From contig MSXO01000048.1 of NCBI GenBank assembly GCA_002083615.1, positions 1-32,110 on the forward strand: 32,110 bases of DNA. The letters run 5' to 3'. Source of the stretch: Proteobacteria bacterium ST_bin11. GTDB lineage: Bacteria; Pseudomonadota; Gammaproteobacteria; Methylococcales; Methylomonadaceae. Position 1 is the first letter of the stretch; every line of letters starts with the position of its first letter. The notes below the pieces were generated by a model. That model searched no databases and had not been told where the DNA came from. It saw only the letters and a program-made list of their open reading frames with translations. The position numbers and the translations under genes were made by a program. This document shows positions 16,382 to 26,407 of this stretch, in pieces.

Positions 16382-18895
16382 GTGGACGATTTTTTCGGTT
16401 TTATCGCGTTTATCCTGATTTTGGTACCCATCGTGATGATCGCGATGTTGGCCGTTTTAATGGGCCGCCAAAAACGCAATCAGGATGAAATTAATCAGAC
16501 CTTGCGTAAGATAGAAGCAGCGCTGCGCGAAGACCGCAAACTGCTGCGCGAGCTGGCGAAGCCACAAACGCCGACTGCGACCACCGAAACGCCGCCGCAA
16601 CCCGCGCTATTCGCAGTGCAAACGCCGGCAACAGAACAGGTGCTATTCGATATTACCGCCAGTCAACGCCCCGCCGAACCCACTCCGCCAGACCCCGAAA
16701 GTACGCCAACACCTGTTGCAGAGCCCACCCCGGAAAATCCATGGAATCAAGCTAGCTGGCAAGCCGCCGAACCCAGCCGTTTCGAGCTAGCCGCGCAGAA
16801 AGTTGTCAAAGAAATCTGGAATTGGATCATCGTCGGCGAAGGCCATCGACCTGAAGGCGTCGCAATGGAGTACGCGGTCGCCAGCAACTGGTTACTGCGC
16901 GGCGGCGTCTTAATTTTGGTCACCGGCATCGGCTTTTTCCTGAAATATTCCATCGACAACGGCATGCTCGGCGAGCAAGCGCGCGTGGCACTATCAGTAT
17001 TGGCCGGCGTCGGTATGATCGTAGGCGGCGTGCGCCTGGTTGGCGGCAACTACCATTTGTTCGGCCAGGGCTTGCTCGGCGGCGGGATCGCAGTGTTGTA
17101 TTTCAGCGTGTTTGCCGCGCACAGTTTTTATCATCTGTTAGATGTCTACCCCACATTTGCGTTGATGATTTTAGTCACCGCTTGCGCCGCGTTTTTAGCT
17201 ATCAAGCTGGATTCGATGCTGGTAGCGATATTCGCGATCATCGGCGGCTATTGCACGCCCATAATGCTCTCCACCGGCCAGGTCAATTTCCCTGGCTTGT
17301 TCAGTTACATGCTGTTGCTGGGCACCGGTATCCTGGCGATTAACTGGTACAAGCAATGGCATTTATTAAACTTCCTCAGCTTTTTCTTTAATTACCTGTT
17401 GTTCTTCGGCTCGATGCAAAACTATCAGGTCGAGTATTTCTGGCAGGTTTTGCCCTTCCTTACCGGCTTTTTTGTACTGTATTCCACCACCGTGTTTTTG
17501 TTTTGCCTGGTCAACCAGACCAAATCGACCCTGCTGGATTTAATCGGCCTGATCGTCAACGCCGCGATCTTCTTCGGCACCGCTTATCATTTGATCGACG
17601 ACGCTTACGGGCAAATCTGGACGGCCTTGCTGACCGTGGCACTGGCAACGTTTTATGTCTGCCATGTTTACTATTCCCTCGCGCGGAAGGTGGTTGATAA
17701 GGAACTATTGATCAGCTTTATCGGCTTGGCGGCGTTTTTTGTCACCATCACCCTGCCCTTGCTGTTATCCAATCAGTGGATCACCGTTAGTTGGTCGCTG
17801 CAAGCGCTGGTGATGCTGTGGATGGCCGGGAAATTGCGCAGCGCGTTTTTACAGCAGGTAGCCTACCTGCTGTATGGGCTGGTGATGCTGCGTTTTTGTT
17901 TCATCGACTTGCCCGGTCAATATGGCCTAGCAATGGATAGCCAGCAGTCGTTTGCGGCGTTCTTGTTAGGCTTGCTGGAGCGAGTGATCAGTTTCGGTAT
18001 TCCGATTCTTTCGCTGGCGTTGGCTTATACGCTGATCGAAAAGCCCGCGCCGGCTTCGGAATTGGCTTGCGACGCCAATAACGATGTTCCGCTCTGGCTA
18101 AAAGACAATTTGCTTTTGCAAATCATTCTGCTGGTCGGCGGCGGCCTGTTGTTTATCGTGCTGCAATTGGAGTTATTCCGCAGCTTTGCCTACCTGTATC
18201 CGCCTTTGCAATTGCCGGTGTTAACCTTAATCTGGCTGGCGCTGTGCTGGCTACTGTTAAGCCGCTACGTGGCCGGCGCCGGCAGCTGGCTATTAATCGC
18301 GATGCGGCTATTCCTAATCGGCGTGTTCGTTAAAATGCTGTGGTTCGACCTACCGTCCTGGGATTTGACGCTGGGCCATATTGCGGTTGGCGACAGCGTT
18401 TGGACCCTGCGTTACGGCGAGCCCTATTCCTTCGAATTGGCGTTGATGCGTTTGTTGGACTTCGCCGCCACTATCGGCTTTTTGTTGTTTGCCTGGCGCC
18501 GTCTGGCAGACAGCGAGAGTGCCGGCAACATCCGCGAATGGCTGGGCGGCGCTGCCCTGGTCTTGTTATTTACCTTTTTCAGTCTGGAAATTAACTCGCT
18601 ACTGTATCAATATGTGCCAGGTTTGCGTTCAGGCGGCGTGTCGATCTTGTGGTCGATATTTGCCTTGACCTTAATCTTCAACGGCATCAAGCGGCAAATG
18701 TCGCGCTTGCGATTGGTCGGCCTGGCGCTGTTTGCCTTGGTGGCCTGGAAAGTATTTTTCATAGACCTAGCCCGACTGGAACAAATTTACCGAATCGTCG
18801 CCTTTATCGTGCTGGGCATGCTGGCGCTGGGCGGCGCGTTTTTTTACATGCGATATCAACAAACTTTTATCGGCAACGCCGACCAGAAAAAATGA
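16382..18895 (+). CDS. DUF2339 polytopic membrane protein
   Basis: A 837-residue protein starting at GTG with GGAG placed 7-10 bases upstream. The N-terminus has one membrane segment, then a coiled, charged stretch (EINQTLRKIEAALREDRKLL), then a proline/threonine-rich linker to about residue 125. The rest is more than 20 hydrophobic segments separated by short loops, including VAMEYAVASNWLLRGGVLILV before the first. This matches DUF2339, whose function is unknown. The stop codon overlaps the start of the following DUF3999 gene (ATGA), a frequent pairing that implies translational coupling and joint function in the envelope. Confidence 0.9.
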   Translation: MDDFFGFIAFILILVPIVMIAMLAVLMGRQKRNQDEINQTLRKIEAALREDRKLLRELAKPQTPTATTETPPQPALFAVQTPATEQVLFDITASQRPAEPTPPDPESTPTPVAEPTPENPWNQASWQAAEPSRFELAAQKVVKEIWNWIIVGEGHRPEGVAMEYAVASNWLLRGGVLILVTGIGFFLKYSIDNGMLGEQARVALSVLAGVGMIVGGVRLVGGNYHLFGQGLLGGGIAVLYFSVFAAHSFYHLLDVYPTFALMILVTACAAFLAIKLDSMLVAIFAIIGGYCTPIMLSTGQVNFPGLFSYMLLLGTGILAINWYKQWHLLNFLSFFFNYLLFFGSMQNYQVEYFWQVLPFLTGFFVLYSTTVFLFCLVNQTKSTLLDLIGLIVNAAIFFGTAYHLIDDAYGQIWTALLTVALATFYVCHVYYSLARKVVDKELLISFIGLAAFFVTITLPLLLSNQWITVSWSLQALVMLWMAGKLRSAFLQQVAYLLYGLVMLRFCFIDLPGQYGLAMDSQQSFAAFLLGLLERVISFGIPILSLALAYTLIEKPAPASELACDANNDVPLWLKDNLLLQIILLVGGGLLFIVLQLELFRSFAYLYPPLQLPVLTLIWLALCWLLLSRYVAGAGSWLLIAMRLFLIGVFVKMLWFDLPSWDLTLGHIAVGDSVWTLRYGEPYSFELALMRLLDFAATIGFLLFAWRRLADSESAGNIREWLGGAALVLLFTFFSLEINSLLYQYVPGLRSGGVSILWSIFALTLIFNGIKRQMSRLRLVGLALFALVAWKVFFIDLARLEQIYRIVAFIVLGMLALGGAFFYMRYQQTFIGNADQKK

Positions 18896-20265
18896 TCATG
18901 ATCGTCAAAATTGCAGTATTGGGTTGCCTGTCGCTTGCTCAGGCTCAGGCCAACGAAACAGCGCCGCTCCAACGCTTCAGCCGGGATATTATTAATCCGG
19001 CCGCCAACCCGCAATCCTTGTTGGCGGTGCCCTTGGACAGCGCGGTGTATGCCGCAAGTGCTGACGATTTTCGCGATCTGCGCCTCAGCGATCAAAACGG
19101 CGTGGAAACCCCTTATTTGCTGCAAAAAATCGCCGGTCAAAGGACCGTTACCCGCCGCCAACCGGCCCGCAGCGAAACCGTGGATTTACAAAAATTTGAA
19201 GAAGAAGGCTTTGTGATTACCGTGAAGCTGGACAAAAGGGCCGCCAGCGCCGATGGTTTAACGCTGGTCACTAGTCAGCGCGATTTTGAATACGCCTTGC
19301 AAATTCACGGCTCTAACGATGGTGAAAACTGGGAGCTATTGGTCGATAAAGCTCTGATTTACGACTATTCCCGTTACATGAACGTCGGTAACCGGGATGT
19401 GTCGCTGCCGGCCAATAACTTCCGGCAGTTTAAAATCGTGGTAGCCAAAGCCAATCAAACCAGAGTGGCGGAGCTTTTGGAATTGACCCGCACCGTACGC
19501 GGCAGCGAGGAAGTGCAGCGCCAAGAAGCAACACAATTGCAAACCGAGGCATTGCATGTTGAGCGCATCGATTTATGGCACCTGGATAGCGAAACCCTGG
19601 CGGCGGACAATCAAACCTTCGATTATCCGGTCAACCACTTCAAAATCAGCCAGGATACTGCCAATAAAACCAGCGTCATCGACATTGAAACCCTGCGGCA
19701 ACCGCTAACCGGTTTTAATCTGCAAATCATGACGCCCAATTTCAGCCGAAACGCGGAAGTACAAATCCCGCTACCGCAAGGCATAGCTAGCCAAATGCAG
19801 ACGATAGGCAACGCCACGCTGGAAGCCTTGCACTATCAAGACATCAACCGCGAGCAAACCGGCATTGCCTTCCCGGAACAACGCCAAACCCATTACCACA
19901 TCGTGATACACAATCAGGACAATCCGCCTCTGCATATCAATACCATCAGCAGCAGCGGGCTTGGCTATCAATTATTGTTTCTGCCGCAAGCCGGGATGAG
20001 CTATCACTTGCTATACGGTGCCGAGAAAATCGACGCACCGCGCTATGAGACTGCGCCAATCCAAGAGTTACTGCGTCGCGGTTACCAAAGTACGATTGCC
20101 AACTTGGGGCCGGAAACTGCGTTAACGCCCGCCGAGGCAAAATTCGATTTTGCCAAACTATTGAATAGCCACCTGTTCCTTGGTTTGTGTATTGGCTTGA
20201 TGGTGATCGTGCTGGCCTGGAGTTTATATAGAGTTGGCAACCGTATAGGCGAGTTACCGAAGTAG
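18892..20265 (+). CDS. DUF3999 exported membrane-anchored protein
   Basis: A 457-residue protein beginning with a signal peptide (cleavage likely after AQA in MIMIVKIAVLGCLSLAQAQA). It ends with one membrane span (FLGLCIGLMVIVLAWSLYRV) and a short basic tail. The periplasmic body has beta-rich segments such as YALQIHGSNDGENWELLVD, which resembles a discoidin-like sandwich. The start at 18892 overlaps the DUF2339 stop; an in-frame ATG at 18898 is an alternative. A longer open frame reaching back to 18649 only shadows DUF2339. It probably works with the DUF2339 protein, but no function is known. Confidence 0.85.
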   Translation: MIMIVKIAVLGCLSLAQAQANETAPLQRFSRDIINPAANPQSLLAVPLDSAVYAASADDFRDLRLSDQNGVETPYLLQKIAGQRTVTRRQPARSETVDLQKFEEEGFVITVKLDKRAASADGLTLVTSQRDFEYALQIHGSNDGENWELLVDKALIYDYSRYMNVGNRDVSLPANNFRQFKIVVAKANQTRVAELLELTRTVRGSEEVQRQEATQLQTEALHVERIDLWHLDSETLAADNQTFDYPVNHFKISQDTANKTSVIDIETLRQPLTGFNLQIMTPNFSRNAEVQIPLPQGIASQMQTIGNATLEALHYQDINREQTGIAFPEQRQTHYHIVIHNQDNPPLHINTISSSGLGYQLLFLPQAGMSYHLLYGAEKIDAPRYETAPIQELLRRGYQSTIANLGPETALTPAEAKFDFAKLLNSHLFLGLCIGLMVIVLAWSLYRVGNRIGELPK

Positions 20266-20303
20266 AAATTCTAGTGCCCCACCTCCAGACGAATGTCGGA
20301 ATG

Positions 20304-20317
20304 TACAACTCGTTGTA
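20304..20317. repeat. Small inverted repeat upstream of OLD nuclease
   Basis: TACAAC-TC-GTTGTA is a near-perfect 14-base palindrome about 106 bases before the ATPase-nuclease start. Its size would suit a dimeric repressor operator, but this is a guess from shape only. Confidence 0.25.
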
Positions 20318-20422
20318 TTTCGAGCCTACTTTCTTCGAATATCGTATATTTGGTAACCCCCGGTAATTATGTTTACCGTTTTCATCCTAATCCATATTGT
20401 TATCCCTTTTTTCCAGGTGCCA

Positions 20423-22174
20423 ATGATAACTCGATTAACTTTACGCAATTTCAAAAGTGTTGGTGAACAATCCTATGAATTCTCTCACTTTGATCTCTTG
20501 GTAGGACGCAACAATAGCGGAAAAAGCACAGTACTTCAGGCATTAGCTATTTGGCAATTTTGTATTGATGAATTTCATCGTTCCAAGCGAGGTGGCTCGA
20601 AGGGCATACAAGTTGTATTACCGAACTTTACGGCTTTGCCGGTCCCGGAATTCAACTTACTTTGGAAAGACAGAACAGATCGGGCCTATCCAGTGGGAGA
20701 AGATGGCAAGAAGAAGCAGGAATTCATATTAATCGAGATACTTGTCGAGTGGCGTATAGGGGCTGAGTCAACCGAGGAGTTTGGCGTTGAATTGCGCTAT
20801 CACTCCCCCCAAACCATTTATGCAATACCAACAGGGGGATGGAAAAAATTCCGCGAATGTGACGAACAAGGGACCTTACCGAAAATTGCCTATGTGCCGC
20901 CATTTTCTGGACTCGAACCGAGTGAAAAATGGCTGGACATATCGCCAATCCGCCAACAAGTCGGCAAGGGCCAGCCCGGTAGCGTGCTGAGGAACCTACT
21001 ATTGCAGGTTTGCCGTCCCCCATTTCGACTCACAGATGGAACTATCATAAAAGCACAAACCCCTCCACCAGAAGATTGGAAAGAACTTGCCACAACAATA
21101 GAGCGCTGGTTCTCGGTTAATCTACGAGAACCGAAATATGACTCAGCGAAAGACGTCCATATCACTGTCGAATATAGTCAGAATGGAAAACACTATGACA
21201 TCATTGCCGGAGGGAGTGGATTTCACCAGACTTTGACTTTACTGGCTTTTCTTTATGGTTACCAGCCTACAACTATTCTGCTTGACGAGCCGGATGCTCA
21301 TCTGCATGTGAATTTGCAGCGCGAAATATTGGACTATTTCAAGAAGAAATCACTGGTTAGAAATACCCAATTTTTGATTGCGACTCACGCAGAGGAGTTT
21401 GTTCGTGGAATTAATGCCAGCCAAATAATCTCATTGCTGGGCCAAAAATCCAAACGAGTAAATTCTACGCCCGAACTGATTCGGGCGATGGCTGACGTAT
21501 CGAACGAGGAATACACTCGTCTTATAGCATCCCCCTACATCCTCTATGTGGAGGGAGAGAGCGATGAGCGAATTCTACGTGCTTGGGCCGAACAGTGCGG
21601 CGCCCAAACAGCAATGGACAAAGTCTGCTTTAAATCGATGGGTGGTGGCGGTAAGCAAAACATGAAATCACGAGTCGATGATCATTTCGAAGCGCTGAAA
21701 CAATTAATTCCGGAAGTTTCCAGACTAATGCTGTTCGACTATGACAGCAGTGATGAGGCATTTCATCCAGAACCTCAAAACCCAACTTTGGCGGAATGGA
21801 AGCGGAAAAACATTGAAAATTATCTTCTAGTGCCAGAGGTATGGAGACGAGCGGTTTTGCAGCAAATGGAATGCGGAGAGCACGACTTGGTCGCTCAGCT
21901 GGTCCTACAAACGATCAATGCGTTCTTTGTCGAACAGAATCTTACTTTGCCTCCTGAAAAAACTTGGCGCAATGTTTCCGCAAATATCTTTCAAGTGCTT
22001 GATGGTAAGAAGATTTTATTTGAAAACGAAGACTCGCTGTTTCATCAATTACGCAACGGCTCTCCAGCCATGGAAATGCTCAGAGAGATGATTGCCATGA
22101 TGATGAGCCCCGATGAAATTCATGAAGATGTTCATAATTTCATGTCCAAACTAATTTCCATGACAGCCCTTTAA
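20423..22174 (+). CDS. OLD-family ATPase-TOPRIM nuclease
   Basis: A 583-residue two-domain protein. The ATPase domain has Walker A GRNNSGKST (28-36), an ABC-like signature around IAGGSGFHQTL (261-271), Walker B TTILLDEPDAHLH (283-295) and a His-containing ATH switch (320-322). The C-terminal TOPRIM part has the acidic glutamate in YVEGESDER (Glu378) and the DxD pair in LFDYDSS (Asp439, Asp441). This is the layout of overcoming-lysogenization-defect (OLD) nucleases. I use the ATG giving MITRLTLRNFKSVGEQ, preceded by AGG; an upstream ATG (20369) adds 18 hydrophobic residues not typical of the family. No UvrD-like helicase follows, so this is not a Gabija pair. It is probably a solitary, transferred defence or repair gene. 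Confidence 0.88.
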   Translation: MITRLTLRNFKSVGEQSYEFSHFDLLVGRNNSGKSTVLQALAIWQFCIDEFHRSKRGGSKGIQVVLPNFTALPVPEFNLLWKDRTDRAYPVGEDGKKKQEFILIEILVEWRIGAESTEEFGVELRYHSPQTIYAIPTGGWKKFRECDEQGTLPKIAYVPPFSGLEPSEKWLDISPIRQQVGKGQPGSVLRNLLLQVCRPPFRLTDGTIIKAQTPPPEDWKELATTIERWFSVNLREPKYDSAKDVHITVEYSQNGKHYDIIAGGSGFHQTLTLLAFLYGYQPTTILLDEPDAHLHVNLQREILDYFKKKSLVRNTQFLIATHAEEFVRGINASQIISLLGQKSKRVNSTPELIRAMADVSNEEYTRLIASPYILYVEGESDERILRAWAEQCGAQTAMDKVCFKSMGGGGKQNMKSRVDDHFEALKQLIPEVSRLMLFDYDSSDEAFHPEPQNPTLAEWKRKNIENYLLVPEVWRRAVLQQMECGEHDLVAQLVLQTINAFFVEQNLTLPPEKTWRNVSANIFQVLDGKKILFENEDSLFHQLRNGSPAMEMLREMIAMMMSPDEIHEDVHNFMSKLISMTAL

Positions 22175-22199
22175 CACCGTTCCGTTCAAATAAAATCGA

Positions 22200-23744
22200 C
22201 TAAATCTTATTCCCAAGCATCAGGCTTGCCAGGCGATTGCCGGCCTCTATCAAGGGATGAATCACAAAATCAGCGCCTGCACTGACTAATTTCCCTTCTT
22301 CCACACCGTGATAACAAATACTGCTTATTTGCCCAGTAAAGCCGCGTTTTCTGAGCTGGACCACGGCAGCCAGGCGCACATCAAAAGCCGGTACGGTGAG
22401 AAAAATACCTTTGACTTTGTACAAGGGCAAACCGGCCCACAACTCGTGATCTTCGGCATCGCCGTAAAGCACCCGTCGACCAGCGGCGAGATGGTATTCC
22501 AATACCGTCGGGTCGGCATCCAAACCCACTACGCGCTGGTCCTTTTGACACAAAGTCTTATAAACCACCCCGCCGGTACGGCCCATCCCAATCACCAGCC
22601 ATTCTGCGGCGCCGAAAGAATCCGGCAAGCGGTCCGGATGATCGGACTTTCGTTCCAGACGCACCAGCACCGGCTCGGCCCAAGAGAACAGGCGATGTGA
22701 ATACCGGTTTAACGGCGCGGCAATCGCCAGCGAACCGGCCACAGCCAGGCTGATAATCGCATTCCATTCTGCCGGCAATAGCCCCGCTTTTACTACCGCG
22801 CTGGTGGTAATCAAGGCAAATTCGCTGTAAGTCAACAGGGCCAGGGACGACACAAAAGCGGTACGCGCTCTGAGCCCGGCCACCACAAATAGCCCAAAAA
22901 ACATTAAGCCTTGCAACGGCAATAACGCCAACAATTGCAATGCGTCTATAATCTGTTCGCGGTTGGGTAAGTCACTCACGCCTATCTGCAAGAAGAACGC
23001 AACCAGAAACAGCTCTTTCAAGCCCCACAATCGATCGCTTAACTCTTTTATCTTGGGGTGATTGGCCAACATGACGCCGGTCAACAAAGCACCAATGTCC
23101 GCCGCGATACCCACGCTTTCCGCGGCCACGCCGCCAGCTAACGCCAGCGTCACACCCAATAATAACTTCAGTTCAGAGGAGCGGCTGACCGATAATACGC
23201 GATGCGCGATGGGCCTTAACAACGGTAATAAAAATAAAGCCAAGGCCCAAGGCGTGGGCTGTTTGCCTTCTGCCAGCGCCAGCAGCCCGATCGCGACGAT
23301 GTCCTGCAAAATCAGAATACTCATCACGTCCCGACCATGCAGCGAAGACAACTCACCATTATCTTCAAGCACCTTGATTGCGAGTACCGTGCTGGAAAAG
23401 GCCAAACTGATGCCCAGCACCAAGCCACCGGTGATTCGTTCGTCCAGCCAGAAAAATACTAAGGCCGAGATCAGCGCCATCAGCAACAAATGCAAGCCGC
23501 CGACGCTAAGCACCTCCCGGCGAATTAGCGAGCTGGGTTTAAGCTTTAAGCCCACCGAAAACAACAGCAATTCAATACCGATATCGGCCAGATGATGTAA
23601 ATCCGGCAATACCGCAATACCCAGCCCGTGCAAGGCATAACCCGCTACCAAATAACCCACGAGCGGCGGAAAAGTCAGGCGGCTGGCCACCAATCCAGCG
23701 ATATAAGCCGTGCTAATCCAAATAAGCTCCATCATATTCTTCAA
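22200..23744 (-). CDS. CPA2/Kef-type cation:proton antiporter
   Basis: A 514-residue protein. The first ~385 residues form about 12 membrane segments of the sodium/proton-exchanger (CPA2) fold, with FPPLVGYLVAGY, the SVGLKLKPSSL motif and LGISLAFSSTVLAIKVLED. The C-terminal ~125 residues are a Rossmann TrkA-N domain opening with VIGMGRTGGVVYKTL and with GLDADP as the end of the second beta strand. Such proteins move K+ or Na+ against protons under nucleotide control. There is no TrkA-C domain. It converges with the OLD nuclease gene (25-base gap) and is otherwise alone. Substrate ion is not determinable here. Confidence 0.9.
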   Translation of the reverse strand: MKNMMELIWISTAYIAGLVASRLTFPPLVGYLVAGYALHGLGIAVLPDLHHLADIGIELLLFSVGLKLKPSSLIRREVLSVGGLHLLLMALISALVFFWLDERITGGLVLGISLAFSSTVLAIKVLEDNGELSSLHGRDVMSILILQDIVAIGLLALAEGKQPTPWALALFLLPLLRPIAHRVLSVSRSSELKLLLGVTLALAGGVAAESVGIAADIGALLTGVMLANHPKIKELSDRLWGLKELFLVAFFLQIGVSDLPNREQIIDALQLLALLPLQGLMFFGLFVVAGLRARTAFVSSLALLTYSEFALITTSAVVKAGLLPAEWNAIISLAVAGSLAIAAPLNRYSHRLFSWAEPVLVRLERKSDHPDRLPDSFGAAEWLVIGMGRTGGVVYKTLCQKDQRVVGLDADPTVLEYHLAAGRRVLYGDAEDHELWAGLPLYKVKGIFLTVPAFDVRLAAVVQLRKRGFTGQISSICYHGVEEGKLVSAGADFVIHPLIEAGNRLASLMLGNKI

Positions 23745-24004
23745 CCAAAGTGATAACGCTGTTTAATATATTGGGATCGTAACCTGTTTTAAAGGTTGGT
23801 CGGCTAATTTTTGAACAGTCGCCCTATTTGAGCTTGAATTCGGCATAGAACTTGCGGACGGCATATCGGAATAACAACTTGGAGGCTGCGTATCTAACCC
23901 AATCAAGCAGGTGAACCAGGGGAGCCTCCTAGTCGTAGAGGTTGATAGGCAGGATTATTTAACGCATCATCCCAACAGGCTTGACTCATTTACCGGCACC
24001 CACC

Positions 24005-25132
24005 ATGAAGCATCCAGAATTTCCGTTAACCGACGAACTGATCTATCTCAATCATGCCGCCGTGGCCCCCTGGCCAAAACGCACTAGCGCGGCAGTGATT
24101 CAGTTTGCCGAACAAAACTGCCAGTTCGGCTCGCATTACTATTTGGACTGGTTGAAAAAGGAAAACGAAATTCGCCGCCAATTGCAGGCTTTACTCAACG
24201 CGCCCTCGGCGAACGACATTGCACTGGTAAAAAACACCTCGGAGGCCTTGTCGTTCGTGGCTTTTGGCTTGCCCTGGCAAGCCGGCGACAATATCGTCTC
24301 CAGCAACGAGGAGTTTCCCTCCAACCGCCTGCCCTGGCAAGCCTTGGCCGAGCGCGGGGTGGAATTTAGAGAAGCCGATTTGCATAGCGCCAAAACGCCG
24401 GAAGATGCCTTATTCGCGCTGGTGGACGGCAACACCCGCTTGCTGACCATTAGCTCCATCCAATTCGCTTCCGGTTTGCGCATGGATTTGGAACGCATCG
24501 GCGAGTTTTGTCGGCAGCGCGACATTTTGTTTTGCATAGACGCCATTCAAAGCCTGGGCGCGGTGCAGTTCGATGTGCAAGCCTATCACGCCGACTTCGT
24601 CATGGCCGACGGCCATAAATGGATGTTCGGCCCGGAAGGCCTGGGGGTGTTTTACACCAACGCGGCGGCCCGCGACCGGCTCATACTCAGCCAATACGGC
24701 TGGCATATGATGAAAGACACGCATAACTACGAAAACCTGCCTTGGGAGATCCACCCCGGCGCCCGCCGCTTCGAATGCGGCAGCCCGAATATGTTGGGAA
24801 TTCATGCCTTTTCCGCCAGCTTGTCGTTATTGCTGGAAACCGGCATGCCGACGGTCGAAGCCCTGGTTCTGGAACGCAGCGACTATCTGCGCGACGCCAT
24901 CAGCGCCAATGACGAGTTGATTTTGTTATCTGAGCGGCACGGCGCTCTGAAATCCGGCATCGTCAACTTCAAACACCGGCGCATAGACAACGACCTGCTG
25001 TATAAACATCTGCAGAAAAATGGCGTGGTCTGCGCTTTGCGCGGCGGCGGCATTCGTTTCTCGGCGCATTTTTATAATACGTTGGCGGAATTGGACAGGG
25101 CGTTGGATTTGGCAACCGTTGTTGCTGAATAA
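24005..25132 (+). CDS. Class V aminotransferase-like PLP enzyme
   Basis: A 375-residue fold-type I PLP enzyme. Key residues are the phosphate/substrate side YLNHAAVAPWPKRT, the KNTSEAL block, Asp in LFCIDAIQSLGA and the Schiff-base lysine in DGHKWMFGPEGLG (Lys205). The C-terminal loop reads ALRGGGIRFSAHFYNT and has no cysteine in the place where SufS-type desulfurases carry their catalytic one. I therefore read it as an aminotransferase, lyase or epimerase relative rather than a cysteine desulfurase. I use the ATG at 24005; a TTG at 23981 would add eight residues. Upstream 236 bases contain a 7-bp inverted repeat GGAGGCT...AGCCTCC (23881-23929). No neighbouring pathway gene tells the substrate. 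Confidence 0.85.
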   Translation: MKHPEFPLTDELIYLNHAAVAPWPKRTSAAVIQFAEQNCQFGSHYYLDWLKKENEIRRQLQALLNAPSANDIALVKNTSEALSFVAFGLPWQAGDNIVSSNEEFPSNRLPWQALAERGVEFREADLHSAKTPEDALFALVDGNTRLLTISSIQFASGLRMDLERIGEFCRQRDILFCIDAIQSLGAVQFDVQAYHADFVMADGHKWMFGPEGLGVFYTNAAARDRLILSQYGWHMMKDTHNYENLPWEIHPGARRFECGSPNMLGIHAFSASLSLLLETGMPTVEALVLERSDYLRDAISANDELILLSERHGALKSGIVNFKHRRIDNDLLYKHLQKNGVVCALRGGGIRFSAHFYNTLAELDRALDLATVVAE

Positions 25133-25750
25133 GCCTTAGGAGCAACAGTCTTTTTTCACCACCTTTAGGTAATAGAACGGGCTTAAGGCATTGGCAATCG
25201 CTTTGCTGAGACTTCTAAAGCATCCATGTGGATTGCGATCCGACGCGAAGGTATCCTAAATAATCCCAGCGACATCTAAAACTCCCACGTGAGCCAATCG
25301 CAATTTGCCGAGCGCACCCTCGCGAACCTGAACGGCAAACCCGCAGTATTGCGGGCGCGGCTATAAGAATCAGCTTTGCCACCCGAAGCCTCAGGAATAA
25401 CTTCTTGATGTTTTTATACACTAACGGTTTAGGTGACTGCGCAGTCGGACCATTAAAAGTGTGGTTGGCGTTGTTAGGTAGACTAAAATCCAGACTTGAA
25501 ACAGAAAAAAGCAATGGCGATACACGCCTTCTAGGTGAAAGGGCTTGTCTCAATCAAGCAGTCCGGCCCAATTTTAAGGCGTCAATAGGGTTAGCCGTAT
25601 TACGCTATCGCTAGTGAGCCCTAAGGCATAGTTATTGCGCCTTACGGCCATCACACCCTCCCCTACCCCTTTGTGCAGTTTCTGCGAATAGTCGATTCCG
25701 GTAGAATCGAACTTTTATGAGTTACCCATCCCAACAATTAGGAGAATTAA
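25133..25750. other. Gene-free 618-base intergenic region
   Basis: No convincing gene is present. Visible structures are a small hairpin CCCGCA-GTAT-TGCGGG (25340-25355) and a 7-bp inverted repeat TCGATTC/GAATCGA around a 5-base centre (25692-25710), about 40 bases before the PEP-CTERM gene start. The latter may be an operator for that gene. I do not recognise a riboswitch. Confidence 0.5.
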
Positions 25751-26407
25751 GTGAGAATGAAACTGTTTTGTGCGTTCGGTATGTTGTTTGCCGGTTTTGC
25801 AAACTCAGGCAATGCAGCCGTCACCACACTAGATTTCAACAGCATTCCTTTACATCCCAGTAACCACGAGATTTCAGTAGCCAAACCTTATCTGGAAGAC
25901 GGTTTCAAATTGACCACGCTGGCCGGCGTGTCATTCCAGTTAAGCGGTGGAATCATTTACGCGATCATGCCTTCCAGTCCTTATTGGACCGGTAGTGTCG
26001 GCTTATATTCCGGGGTAGTCACAAATCATGGTAGCGCCTTTTTACTGGAAAAACAGGATGGCGGTACGTTTGACTTGCTAAGCATGGATGCCGCTTCGTT
26101 TTGGACGATTGCCAGCGGCAGACAATTCACCGTCTTTGGCTACCCGCAGGCCGGAAGTTACGTCAGCCAGTCATTCCTGCTTGACGCGACCACCAATGCC
26201 CTGGAAACCCTGTCCTTCAACGATTCTTTTAAAAACCTGAATAAAATTATCTTCAGCTCGACTTACGCTCAGGTTGACAACATCAAACTTGGCATACCCT
26301 CACCTATTTCTACCGTACCCCTTCCCGGCGCCGCATGGATACTGCTGAGTGGCTTAGGATTCATTAGTCGACGCAATATCGCCAAGGCACTGCGCTGGAC
26401 CCGTTAA
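25751..26407 (+). CDS. Exported PEP-CTERM sorting-signal protein
   Basis: A 218-residue secreted protein. A signal peptide (MRMKLFCAFGMLFAGFANSG, cleavage after NAA) leads into a beta-rich domain beginning TTLDFNSIP. The C-terminus carries a PEP-CTERM-like signal: VPLPGAAWILLSG, a hydrophobic stretch and a basic end (SRRN). Proteins of this kind are processed by an exosortase and are usually tied to surface polysaccharide. The exosortase is not in the window. The start is GTG, with GGAGA five bases upstream; the ATG at 25757 is six bases further and less well spaced. The central domain matches no enzyme that I know. Confidence 0.85.
   Translation: MRMKLFCAFGMLFAGFANSGNAAVTTLDFNSIPLHPSNHEISVAKPYLEDGFKLTTLAGVSFQLSGGIIYAIMPSSPYWTGSVGLYSGVVTNHGSAFLLEKQDGGTFDLLSMDAASFWTIASGRQFTVFGYPQAGSYVSQSFLLDATTNALETLSFNDSFKNLNKIIFSSTYAQVDNIKLGIPSPISTVPLPGAAWILLSGLGFISRRNIAKALRWTR

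Noticed and set aside
20369..20422. Upstream ATG adding 18 hydrophobic residues to the OLD nuclease as a membrane anchor
   Set aside because: OLD proteins start directly with the beta strand before Walker A, and the internal ATG has AGG at good spacing.
20423..22174. Gabija system
   Set aside because: A GajA-like protein alone is not enough; the next gene is an antiporter on the other strand and no UvrD-like GajB is present.
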